From positions 1,116,001 to 1,180,000 of the forward strand of contig CBDBBO010000001.1 of assembly GCA_965203135.1 (NCBI GenBank): a stretch of 64,000 nt of DNA, given 5' to 3'. This DNA is from CATOSD01 sp965203135 (GTDB lineage: Bacteria > Chloroflexota > Dehalococcoidia > Lucifugimonadales > CATOSD01). The notes beneath the pieces are model-generated. The model did not search any database. It worked only from the letters and a program-made list of their open reading frames with translations, and had not been told where the DNA came from. The position numbers and the translations under genes were made by a program. The stretch's first letter is position 1. Each line of letters opens with the position of its first letter. Shown here one piece after another: positions 40,556 through 48,984 of this stretch.

Positions 40556-41509
40556 CTACCGGTCTTCTAGGGCGAGCCCATCCTGCAATAACCGATGAAT
40601 GCTGATCTTAAGTCCTTCGAGAGTAGGATCGTCTTTCCATATCTCGTCCAAGTCAGAGCATGTGTGGCCCCAATTAGGCAGAAGAGTCCTGGCAGTGCCG
40701 TTCAATCCATACTTCCTTCCATTCGCTTCTAACCAAACAGCACTATGTCTGCGACACAGCTTGGCAGAATCTACAACAAGTGGCCAGTCGCTTCCATAGT
40801 CGGCTGCGCTAATCTTCTTACTTGGACAGCGGAAAACAAACTTCCATTGTTCGACCAGAATCAACAAGCGTATGTAGGGCAGGGTTCCAAGAGTAAGCCA
40901 AATGGGAATCAGCAATGCTTGAACAAGATCTTTCCACGTGCCGATGTCTTGAACGAGATTCCTGATTGCCAGCATGAACAAAAGCAGCGTGTACAACAAC
41001 AGGATCGCTTTAACGGCACGATTCAGTTGGTGTGCTGGGTCCTTAATATCATAGTGAACGAAAACTGCTGACAGAATGGCCAGAATGGGAAAGAGGGCGA
41101 CCTCCCACCAGAAAGACAATATGGCAATACCGGTCAAAGCTGCGATTATTGTAGCCGGAGTGAGAGCTCTGGCAGCTCTTTTGAATTCTCCTTTCTTCCC
41201 AGCGAAATCTGCGAAATTCGTGAGCAGGCCTACACCAGAGCCCACGAACCAGACGAAGACAGTGATCACTGGTAGGGTCTCCCACAGGCCAGCGATTCTA
41301 CCAATATAAACCGCAGCAACAGCCAATGCGGCCACAACCACGATTAGGCCCATCAACGACGTGATTATGAATCGGTTCCAAAGAGCTTTCTGAATGCCCA
41401 GTACACTCTGCCTGACTGCGCTCGATGCTGCCAGTGCATACAAAAGGAAGGCCCCGACCCACAGTATCGCTGCCTCGTGACGAGCGTTTAAATCGTGCCA
41501 TTCAATCAT
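40556..41509 (-). CDS. Multi-pass membrane protein of unknown function
   Basis: The 317-residue protein has about seven predicted transmembrane segments between residues 12 and 220 (AAILWVGAFLLYALAASSAV; FIITSLMGLIVVVAALAVAAVYI; LPVITVFVWFVGSGVGLLTNF and others). The C-terminal 95 residues are soluble and contain FRCPSKK, CRRHSAVWLEANGRKYGLNGTA and WGHTCSDLDEIW, three separated Cys and His residues that might bind a metal. I do not recognise the family. A+T content is higher than in most of the window, suggesting transfer. Two tiny basic-protein genes follow on the same strand. Confidence 0.65.
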   Translation of the reverse strand: MIEWHDLNARHEAAILWVGAFLLYALAASSAVRQSVLGIQKALWNRFIITSLMGLIVVVAALAVAAVYIGRIAGLWETLPVITVFVWFVGSGVGLLTNFADFAGKKGEFKRAARALTPATIIAALTGIAILSFWWEVALFPILAILSAVFVHYDIKDPAHQLNRAVKAILLLYTLLLFMLAIRNLVQDIGTWKDLVQALLIPIWLTLGTLPYIRLLILVEQWKFVFRCPSKKISAADYGSDWPLVVDSAKLCRRHSAVWLEANGRKYGLNGTARTLLPNWGHTCSDLDEIWKDDPTLEGLKISIHRLLQDGLALEDR

Positions 41510-41641
41510 TGTCCAATTGGTCCCTCCTTATACGTAAGCCTTCCTAGGTTCCAAAACCTCAGCACTACCCGAAACTGGCCACGGCAGCTTGTCCGTTCGA
41601 CGGAGGTCAGCCTAGTGCCTAAGCAGAGGAAGACACCCCCC

Positions 41642-44551
41642 TCACAGCACCAGCGCCGATCCCTTGGGCCGCGCCTTCCCCCCGTGCACCGACGGCTCCG
41701 CGCACCACTTGGCCGCCAGCCTCCGCACCCCTTCGTAGGTCGCCTCGTCGAACCCCAACAGGTCGCACACCACGCGCCTGTCCAGCAGGGCGCGGTTGGC
41801 GTCGGCGTCCGCGAGGTACGCCGGCTTCAGGTCCTTGTCGCGGAACTCGTCGAAGGTCTCTTCCGCCTTAGCAAGCTGCGCGTCCGTGAGTGCGCGGAAG
41901 TCCAGGATGGGGAGGGTTTCGATTCCCGTCATCGTGATGTTGCCCCGGCCACTTTGCTGGCGGTTGGAGTGCCACCAGAAGCAGAGAAATCCCAATGTGG
42001 AGTTGGCCCAAATAGAAAAGGCATAGTCGAAACGGTCGTCGTCGAATGTCACGTTTGGCCAAGCCCGGCCCCCAATGCTCCGTGGCTCGGTCAGGGCGAC
42101 TGCTAGCGGTTGAGAAGTGAATCTAAAGTCAAGAGTCAGATGTGATCGACTGGCTGTGGCCCAGAGATCTGAGGCTCTAGCCTCCATTCCCTGTATGACA
42201 AGAAACTGGGAATCTGGCAGGCAGACCATCCGAGTTTCCTTCTCGGCGTCGTGACTCCAGAGCGCAGGGTAAGTGGCAGTAGGGCTGGCCCCTATCTTGG
42301 TGAACGGTGCCTTGTGAGCTCGGCTCACAAAGAACTGGTGATCCAGTCCCCGTTGTCCAACTTGGCTGAGCTTTACTATGGGCAAAGCTGCAGGCTGCGG
42401 TTCTGCGGGTAGCCAGAGCTTGCCATTGGATAGGGAGTGGACAGCCTGGGCTATGGAAGCGTCTAGAATCCTTGCCGCTCCCCATCCGACCTTGTGACTA
42501 TCTAGCGGAGCATCCAGGGCCTCGCCGGCTACGGCGTCACCGTAGTGGAGGAGAAGGCCGCCGTACGGACCGTCCTCCAGAGTCCGCGGTGAAGAACTGG
42601 ATAACACAACCCTGGAAAACTCTTGAGCGTCCACGAAACTCCTTGGCCTGCTCCGCAATGAGATGAAGGTTGCTCTACTCTTACCCTTAGATTTCTCATC
42701 CCGCCCTATCTTTCGACCGATTACCAAGCATTCGGCCATGCCCGTGTCTGAGGAAAACGACATATCGTAGCCATTAGCCGCAATGCTAACAATGGTGACA
42801 TCTGTGAACTGCGAGGCAATCATCTTCCTGAACTTGGCCCAAGAGGAGCCGGAAACTGCGGTCAAGGGCAATACCATGGCAAGAATGCCATTTGAGCGGA
42901 GTTTTCTTGAAGCCAGCGCTGCGAATGCCGAGGCCAGTCCAGCGTGGCCGTGATAGCAAGTGCCAGCGACCAAGCTCTTCATCCGGCTAGACATTGCCTT
43001 TTGATCGTCCTCGGTCGATTCAAACGCCGCAAAAGCAGCGTTCAGCACTCCTTCGTCAGCATCAAGGTGCTTTGTATTGCTGGTAAAGGGCGGATTCATA
43101 ATGATCATGTCAAAGCTGTCGTGCGGTATCTCTACCTCCACCAAAGAGGCGGTCTCCTCACCTATGCTGCCGGTACGTCTAGCAGGATCACTGGTGTTGT
43201 AGAGTGACATTGCGGACTCGGAGTTGAGCAGTTCAAGCGAACCAACCTTCACGCTGAGGTCGCGCTGTCGTCCGTAAGCAAGGGGGTAGAAGCCAGATTC
43301 GTCATATCTGACTTGAGGCTGAGCTCCCGCCAGGGTAGAGCTTGTGATGTGTACCGCCGAAGGCATCACGTCGCAGCCGTACAGTACTTTTTCCATCATC
43401 ACCATGTGTAGCTTCGCCGGATCTCCTCCGGACCGCTCGTGGCGGGTGGCTATCTGTTCGTACACCGCCGAGAGCAGCGCGCCGGTGCCGCACGCGAAGT
43501 CCCCGACCCGCAGCCGTCCTATCGCCTCTGCGTCGCTCCAGTCCATGCCCTCCATCTTGGCCACCGCCAGCCGCGCCAGCAACGCCGCCGACGCCGGCAG
43601 CGTGTAGAAAGTGGCAAGGTACTTGCGGTCTGCGATGAGCTTCTGGAAGATGCGGCCCGTCAGGTCGTGCGCGTTGTCCACGCCGGTTGCGGCTAACTCC
43701 CCGACGGTGTAATGAAGCGTTCTCAGTACCTGGGAAGCGTAATCCGAGGGAAGCTGGTTGAGGATATCCGTTGCTATGGAGAATATCGGCCAGTAGTTAA
43801 TCTCCAGTATGTTAGTCCAGGCTTGAAATGTTTCAGCCTGCGGATTGGAGACTCCCGGCCCGCAAACTAGTGCCAGCGGTTTGATCCCAGGGTGCATCCC
43901 AACTATACGGTCGTGGAACACCATCGCGTTGACGATTATTGCGCAGGCCATACGTCGCGTCTGCGGCACGTTCGTCATGCCCAGCAGCTGCGCTATGGTT
44001 GGGTTGATGTTCGGACGGCTCTCCTCCATCTCATCCAGCATCGCGGCCACCCGATCGATTCCCTTCTGAAGCGCATCCGTAGCGGCGTCCACCGCGCGCT
44101 GTGGCACCGACACCAGCCGCACCATGTCCGCCAGGTCCTCGACCGATCCCTCCAGCCAGCCGGACGCCGGGAACCTGCTCGCGCCGCCCGTCTCCTCCGT
44201 GAAGACGCAGTACGACAGCCGCGCCGACTCGAGCGCCGCGCGCAGGTCGTGTGCCTGCCGGACGTCCTCCGGGTAGCGCAATGCGACTACCGCCTCAATG
44301 ACCCGCCCGTTAGGCGACGCCTGCAGCCCCAAGCGGGCCTTAGCCTCATCCTCCACTTTCGCCGCAGGCTCGAACTCCGCCTCTACTACCACGGGGGCCG
44401 CCCCGAGTCTGATAACCAGCACGTCCGGCTGCAGTCCCGCATGGCCCACAATGGCCTGCGTGCTCTCTGAGAACACATCGGTCCGGGCCAGCATCCCCTC
44501 GATCAGCCCGCCCAATGCAATGTTCGCGCTCGGCTCAGTTTGTTGCGGCAT
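41642..44551 (-). CDS. N6-adenine DNA methyltransferase (type I/IIG-like)
   Basis: The 969-residue protein has an N-terminal region of about 300 residues with a nuclease-like alpha/beta start (PDVLVIRLGAAPVVVEAEFEPAAKVEDEAKARLG, where VEAEFE could be a PD-(D/E)XK core). Then comes a gamma-class N6-adenine methylase domain: GDFACGTGALL (SAM motif I, about 350) and DMIIMNPPFTSN (catalytic NPPF, about 485). The C-terminal third looks like a target-recognition region (LPILDFRALTDAQLAKAEETFDEF as a TRD helix). No separate hsdR or hsdS gene is adjacent, so it may be a fused type IIG-like enzyme or an orphan methylase. It could protect DNA or act in defence. Confidence 0.8.
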   Translation of the reverse strand: MPQQTEPSANIALGGLIEGMLARTDVFSESTQAIVGHAGLQPDVLVIRLGAAPVVVEAEFEPAAKVEDEAKARLGLQASPNGRVIEAVVALRYPEDVRQAHDLRAALESARLSYCVFTEETGGASRFPASGWLEGSVEDLADMVRLVSVPQRAVDAATDALQKGIDRVAAMLDEMEESRPNINPTIAQLLGMTNVPQTRRMACAIIVNAMVFHDRIVGMHPGIKPLALVCGPGVSNPQAETFQAWTNILEINYWPIFSIATDILNQLPSDYASQVLRTLHYTVGELAATGVDNAHDLTGRIFQKLIADRKYLATFYTLPASAALLARLAVAKMEGMDWSDAEAIGRLRVGDFACGTGALLSAVYEQIATRHERSGGDPAKLHMVMMEKVLYGCDVMPSAVHITSSTLAGAQPQVRYDESGFYPLAYGRQRDLSVKVGSLELLNSESAMSLYNTSDPARRTGSIGEETASLVEVEIPHDSFDMIIMNPPFTSNTKHLDADEGVLNAAFAAFESTEDDQKAMSSRMKSLVAGTCYHGHAGLASAFAALASRKLRSNGILAMVLPLTAVSGSSWAKFRKMIASQFTDVTIVSIAANGYDMSFSSDTGMAECLVIGRKIGRDEKSKGKSRATFISLRSRPRSFVDAQEFSRVVLSSSSPRTLEDGPYGGLLLHYGDAVAGEALDAPLDSHKVGWGAARILDASIAQAVHSLSNGKLWLPAEPQPAALPIVKLSQVGQRGLDHQFFVSRAHKAPFTKIGASPTATYPALWSHDAEKETRMVCLPDSQFLVIQGMEARASDLWATASRSHLTLDFRFTSQPLAVALTEPRSIGGRAWPNVTFDDDRFDYAFSIWANSTLGFLCFWWHSNRQQSGRGNITMTGIETLPILDFRALTDAQLAKAEETFDEFRDKDLKPAYLADADANRALLDRRVVCDLLGFDEATYEGVRRLAAKWCAEPSVHGGKARPKGSALVL

Positions 44552-44651
44552 GGCGTGACCTCATGTAAATCGCAGGTGGTTTCGCGATTGTACAACACAT
44601 TGCAGAACATCTGCTCATGACGGGATGAAAGGCAGCGCGACCCAAACACGA

Positions 44652-44680
44652 CGAGAGCCCCCGAAAATCGGGGGCTCTCG
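44652..44680. terminator. Rho-independent-type hairpin after glnII
   Basis: A perfect 13-bp stem, CGAGAGCCCCCGA pairing with TCGGGGGCTCTCG around AAA, lies 25 bp beyond the glutamine synthetase stop and before the methylase gene start. The T-run is weak on both strands. Confidence 0.75.
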
Positions 44681-44704
44681 ACTTTCCCGGCCTGTAGCGG
44701 TGTG

Positions 44705-45730
44705 CTAGGAGGCAGCGCCGCAGACGGTGCCGAGGATCAGTTCCGTGACCTTGTAGGGGTCGCAGTTGGCGTTGGGGCGCCTGTCTTCGATGTAGCCCTT
44801 GCCGTCGCGGTGCACCTGCCAGGGTATGCGCACCGACGCGCCCCTGTCCGACACGCCGTACCGGTACTCGCGGTACGAGCAGGTCTCGTGCAGCCCGGTC
44901 AGGCGCTCCTCGATGCGGTCGCCGTAGTTGGCGATGTGCAGATCGTGGTTGCGGCCCAGCGCCTCGGCGGCGTCGATGCAGGCCTCGTAGTTCTCGCGCA
45001 TCTGCCTCGTCGAGAAGTTGCAATGCGCGCCCGCGCCGTTCCAGTCGCCCTTCACCGGCTTCGGGTCCAGCCTCGCGGTGACGCCCTTGTTGGGCGAGTC
45101 GGAGATGTGAATGTCCTCTCCGACGCGGTAGAGCAGCCACCGGGCCACCCAGAGCTGGTCGGCGACCAGCGGGGCGACCAGCGGGCCTATCTGGAACTCC
45201 CACTGGGAGGGCATGACCTCGGCGTTGATTCCGGAGACCATCAAGCCGGCTTCCAGGCAGGCGTCGAGATGGGCCTCGACGATGGGCCGACCGAACACCT
45301 CGTCGGAGCCTACGCCGCAGTAGTAACCGCCCTGCGGAGCGGGGAAGCCGTTGTCCGGCCAGCCGAGAGGCTTGATGCCGTCGAAGAAGGTGTACTCCTG
45401 CTCGATGCCGAACCAGGTGTCGAAGTCGCCGTACTTCGCGGCCAACTCGGCGCACGCGGCGCGCGTGTTGGACGGATGCGGGGACATGTCCGGCAGCAGA
45501 ACCTCGCACATCACGAGTTTGTGGTCGCCGCCGCGGATCGGGTCCTTGCAGACGAACACCGGGTTCAGCACGCAGTCCGAGTTCTCGCCGGGGGCCTGGT
45601 TGGTGCTGGAGCCGTCGAATCCCCACAGAGGCGGAGCCTCTCCCTTCGGGACCACCTTGCCCTTGGAGCGCAGTTTAGCGGTCGGTTCCGCCCCGTCAAT
45701 CCAGATGTATTCAGCCTTGTAAAAGTCCAT
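44705..45730 (-). CDS. glnII: Glutamine synthetase, type II (GSII)
   Basis: The 341-residue protein has the eukaryote-type GSII length and motifs: PLWGFDGSSTNQAPG, the catalytic WFGIEQEYTFFD, GRPIVEAHLDACLEAGLMVSGINAEVMPSQWEFQIGP and GAGAHCNFSTRQM near the ATP site, then ASVRIPWQV and YIEDRRPNANCDPY. It condenses ammonia and glutamate with ATP. GSII is not adenylylated like GSI. The start ATG 45730 is unambiguous from the conserved N-terminus. A strong hairpin follows the stop. It is transcribed divergently from the LLM gene. Confidence 0.95.
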   Translation of the reverse strand: MDFYKAEYIWIDGAEPTAKLRSKGKVVPKGEAPPLWGFDGSSTNQAPGENSDCVLNPVFVCKDPIRGGDHKLVMCEVLLPDMSPHPSNTRAACAELAAKYGDFDTWFGIEQEYTFFDGIKPLGWPDNGFPAPQGGYYCGVGSDEVFGRPIVEAHLDACLEAGLMVSGINAEVMPSQWEFQIGPLVAPLVADQLWVARWLLYRVGEDIHISDSPNKGVTARLDPKPVKGDWNGAGAHCNFSTRQMRENYEACIDAAEALGRNHDLHIANYGDRIEERLTGLHETCSYREYRYGVSDRGASVRIPWQVHRDGKGYIEDRRPNANCDPYKVTELILGTVCGAAS

Positions 45731-45897
45731 TTATCCTAGTCTCCTCCTGGACTCCTGGCGCGACGCATACGCGCCCGCTTCCGCGTAGTTTCAAACTATC
45801 TTCATTATTGCACCAAAGCCGGAATATGCCAAGTCTGCGCTCCGCTCTCCGAGAAGCCGGCACGCCGCGGATCGCCGCCGCGAGCCCGTAGCCCAAT

Positions 45898-45926
45898 TTG
45901 ACACTTCTTAGCGCCGTTTGTAGAAT
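45898..45926 (+). promoter_or_regulatory. Strong sigma70-type promoter
   Basis: TTGACA (45898-45903, consensus -35) and TAGAAT (45921-45926) are exactly 17 bp apart. Transcription would start near 45933 and run into the LLM oxidoreductase gene at 45991. Confidence 0.75.
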
Positions 45927-45990
45927 ACGCCCATTCCGGCCGGGCGCGTCCCCGCGCCTATTTTGCATAGGCAGGAAGGAGAATTCCGGC

Positions 45991-47268
45991 ATGTTTATTG
46001 GCCACTTCACCGAGAGACCATACCAGGACCCCAAGTCCGGCTACTTCGGCGCTACGGGCCTGCCCATCAAGGACCTCGACCTCAGCAACGACATCTACGA
46101 CCCCGAGCTGGGCGCCGACCTCTACAACCGCTACATCAACGAGCGGCTGTACGCCGAGGAGATGGGCTTCGACGGCCTCATGCTCAACGAGCACCACAGC
46201 ACGCCCTTCTGCATGGGCGGCACCATGAACATCGAGGCCGGCATCCTCGCCCGCGTCACCAAGCGCGCCAAGATAGTGCTGCTCGGCAACATCCTGCCCA
46301 TCTGGGACGACCCGCTATGGCTGGTGGAGCAGCTCGCCATCATCGACATGATCTCCCGCGGCCGCCTGGTCTCCGGTTGGGTGCGCGGCACCGGACGCGA
46401 GAGCGTGGCCCACAACGCGCCGCCTCCCTACAACTGGGAGCGCTTCCAGGAGGCCCACGACTTCATCGTCAAGGCCTGGACCGAGCCCGGCCCCTTCCGC
46501 TGGGAGGGCAAGCACTACCACTACCGCTACGTCAACCCCTGGGCGCGGCCCTTCCAGAAGCCGCATCCGCCCATCTGGCTCCCCGGTGTGGTCAGCCGCG
46601 ACTCGCTGCGCTGGGCCGCCAAGAACCGCATACCCTACATCATGCTCGCCACCAAGCTCGAGCCCACACGCCAGGCCTTCCAGCTCTACCACGACTCCGC
46701 CGAGGAGTTCGGCTACGAGTCCGGCCCGCAGAACATCGGCTACCTGTGGAAGGTGCACGTGGACGAGACCGAGGAGCTGGCCGAAGAAGTCGGCCGCAAG
46801 TACGTCCAGGGCCCCAGCAACCCCTTCCTCGCCGGCAACGAGGGCACGGCCAACCCCGCGCTCCTCTCCCTGCCCGGCCTGACGTCCCGCACGCGCGTCC
46901 TGCCGACGCGAGACGCCGCGACGGTCAACCGCGGCGGCCAGCTCGCGCGCGCCTACGAGGACCAGATCAACGACTACACCATCATCACCGGCACGCCCAA
47001 GACCGTGCTGCCCAAGATCCGCCACGTGCTCGAGTACCTGCGCCCCGGCAGCGTCTTCTTCTGGGACGGCGACGGCGCCATGACCCACGAGGACCAGATG
47101 CGCAGCCTCAGGCTCATGGGCGAAGAGGTGATCCCCGCTGTGAGGGAGATGGGCAAGGAGCTGGAGCTGTTCAGCCCGTTTGAGGTGGACCCGGCGACGA
47201 ACAAGCCCATCGCCAACGGCGCAACGGAAACGGCCCCCGCCGAGGCCGCAGTCGCCAGCGACGACTAA
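45991..47268 (+). CDS. LLM-class flavin-dependent oxidoreductase
   Basis: The 425-residue TIM-barrel protein belongs to the bacterial-luciferase-like superfamily: EEMGFDGLMLNEHHSTPFCMGG (with the conserved EHH), RAKIVLLGNILPIWDDPLWLVEQLAIIDMISRGRLVSGWVRG and PHPPIWLPGVVSRDSLRWAA. Enzymes of this shape are FMNH2- or F420-dependent monooxygenases or reductases. ATG 45991 is preceded by AAGGAG. A strong promoter is 65 bp upstream and the halogenase-like gene starts 6 bp after the stop, so they share an operon. The substrate cannot be told. Confidence 0.87.
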   Translation: MFIGHFTERPYQDPKSGYFGATGLPIKDLDLSNDIYDPELGADLYNRYINERLYAEEMGFDGLMLNEHHSTPFCMGGTMNIEAGILARVTKRAKIVLLGNILPIWDDPLWLVEQLAIIDMISRGRLVSGWVRGTGRESVAHNAPPPYNWERFQEAHDFIVKAWTEPGPFRWEGKHYHYRYVNPWARPFQKPHPPIWLPGVVSRDSLRWAAKNRIPYIMLATKLEPTRQAFQLYHDSAEEFGYESGPQNIGYLWKVHVDETEELAEEVGRKYVQGPSNPFLAGNEGTANPALLSLPGLTSRTRVLPTRDAATVNRGGQLARAYEDQINDYTIITGTPKTVLPKIRHVLEYLRPGSVFFWDGDGAMTHEDQMRSLRLMGEEVIPAVREMGKELELFSPFEVDPATNKPIANGATETAPAEAAVASDD

Positions 47269-47274
47269 CCTCCC

Positions 47275-48927
47275 TTGACGGCCGAGTCCGCCGTCCGCCA
47301 TGACGCGCTCGTCGCCGACGTCGCGGTCATCGGCGGCGGGCCCGGCGGCACCACCGCGGCGACGATGCTCGCCCACAAGGGCTTCCGCGTGGTGCTGTTC
47401 GAGCGCGAGCGCTTCCCCCGCCACCACGTTGGCGAATCGCTGCTCCCCGCCAGCATCCCCGTGCTGGAGGAACTCGGCGCCTACGACCGCGTGCGCGACG
47501 CCGGATTCCTCCCCAAGCACGGCGCCACCATGGTCTGGGGCCGCGACAAGTCCCCCTGGTCGTGGTACTTCCGCGAGACCAGCCGCACCTACCCGCACTC
47601 CTACCAGGTCTCGCGTCCCCAGTTCGACGGCATCCTGCTCGACAACGCCCGCTCCCACGGCGTGGACGTCCGCGAGCAGCACGCCGTCACCGGCGTTCTG
47701 GAGCGCGACGGCGCTGTGCAGGGCGTGCGCGTCCGCGGACCGGACGGCTCCGAGTCCGAGCTGCGCGCCCGCTTCGTCGTCGACGCCAGCGGCCAGTCCG
47801 CGCTCCTCAGCCGCCGTTTCGGACTTCGCCAATGGGACGACTTCTTCCGAAACCTCGCCGTCTACGCCTACTACCGCAACGCGCGACGACTGCCCCCACC
47901 GGATGAGACCAACATCTTCATCGAGTCCTACCCCGGCGGCTGGCTCTGGACAATCCCTTTGCATACCGGCACGTCCAGCGTCGGCGCGGTCGTGGACGCC
48001 GCCGCCGGACGCGAACGCCTCCACGAAGAAGGCCCCGAGCGATTCCTAGCGAGCCAGATAGCCCAGGCCCCGCACACGTCCGCCATGCTGCGCGACGCCA
48101 CCCTCGCCGACGGCCCGTTCGTCGCACGCGACTGGTCCTACGTCTCAAAGCGCACCGCCGGCGACGGTTTCGTGCTGGTGGGCGACGCCGCCTGCTTCGT
48201 CGACCCCCTCTTCTCCTCCGGCGTCCACCTCGCCATGATGTCCGGCGTCCTCGCCGCCGCCTACGTCACCACCGCGCTGCGAAACCCGGACATGCGCGAG
48301 GACGCGGCGCGGGTCTACCAGGAGCTGTACCGCAACGAGTACGACCACTTCCGGGAGCTGGCCAGGCTCTTCTACACCAGCAACCGCACCGAGGAGTCCT
48401 ACTTCTGGGAGGCCCGCCGCCTTCTGGACGCTGGCGACGCGCTCGCGCCGCGCCAGGCGTTCGTCCGCGCGCTCGCCGGCCAGTCCCCGCGCGGCTACGA
48501 GCGCGTGGCGCTGGAGCGCGGCGACCCGCCCGCCGACGTGGTGGAGGGCGTCCGCGCCGTCGAGCGTGCCCGCGCCGAGCGCACCGCCCGCCTCGCGCCC
48601 AGCGCCGTGACCCAGGGCGCGCTGCTGGCGTCTGTGCCCCGCCTCGCGCCCGGCGCCGCCCTCGAGCGCAAGCCCGTCGTCGCCGAGGGCGAGTTCGTCT
48701 GGGGCCACGTGCTCACCACGCCCGACCGCCCCGAGGGTATGCCCTGCAGCGAGCTCGTCGGCGCCCTCGTCTCACGCATCGACGGGACCGCGAGCGTGGG
48801 GGAGATCGTGGCGGCGGTGTGCGATGCGTACCCGGAGGGCCGGCGCGCGGAGGTGGCGGGCGCGGCGCTGAACGCGCTGCGCATCCTGTACGTGGACGGC
48901 GCTGTGGCGGAGCTGCGCGGGGTGTAG
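47275..48927 (+). CDS. FAD-dependent halogenase-like oxidoreductase with PqqD-like C-terminus
   Basis: The 550-residue protein has a Rossmann FAD site (VAVIGGGPGGTTAATMLAHKG at about 17-37), HVGESLLPA, the halogenase-type GGWLWTIPL at about 220 (GWxWxIP) and FVLVGDAACFVDPLFSSGVH. Flavin halogenases and geranylgeranyl-reductase-like enzymes share these; the catalytic Lys of tryptophan halogenases is not obvious, so halogenation is uncertain. The last 80 residues (LVSRIDGTASVGEIVAAVCDAYPEGRRAEV) look like a PqqD-type winged helix. The TTG start follows the LLM gene by 6 bp. Its 3' end recurs twice downstream. Confidence 0.78.
   Translation: MTAESAVRHDALVADVAVIGGGPGGTTAATMLAHKGFRVVLFERERFPRHHVGESLLPASIPVLEELGAYDRVRDAGFLPKHGATMVWGRDKSPWSWYFRETSRTYPHSYQVSRPQFDGILLDNARSHGVDVREQHAVTGVLERDGAVQGVRVRGPDGSESELRARFVVDASGQSALLSRRFGLRQWDDFFRNLAVYAYYRNARRLPPPDETNIFIESYPGGWLWTIPLHTGTSSVGAVVDAAAGRERLHEEGPERFLASQIAQAPHTSAMLRDATLADGPFVARDWSYVSKRTAGDGFVLVGDAACFVDPLFSSGVHLAMMSGVLAAAYVTTALRNPDMREDAARVYQELYRNEYDHFRELARLFYTSNRTEESYFWEARRLLDAGDALAPRQAFVRALAGQSPRGYERVALERGDPPADVVEGVRAVERARAERTARLAPSAVTQGALLASVPRLAPGAALERKPVVAEGEFVWGHVLTTPDRPEGMPCSELVGALVSRIDGTASVGEIVAAVCDAYPEGRRAEVAGAALNALRILYVDGAVAELRGV
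48870..48927 (+). repeat. Repeat copy A: 3' end of halogenase-like gene
   Basis: The last 19 codons (ALNALRILYVDGAVAELRGV) recur in diverged form at 50682-50774 (copy B) and 52521-52580 (copy C), always ending in the TAG stop. Confidence 0.85.
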
Positions 48928-48984
48928 GCAGCGTAGAAGTCGCGGACGGTACGCGCCAGGCTCGGGGATAAGAGGAGGCGAATC

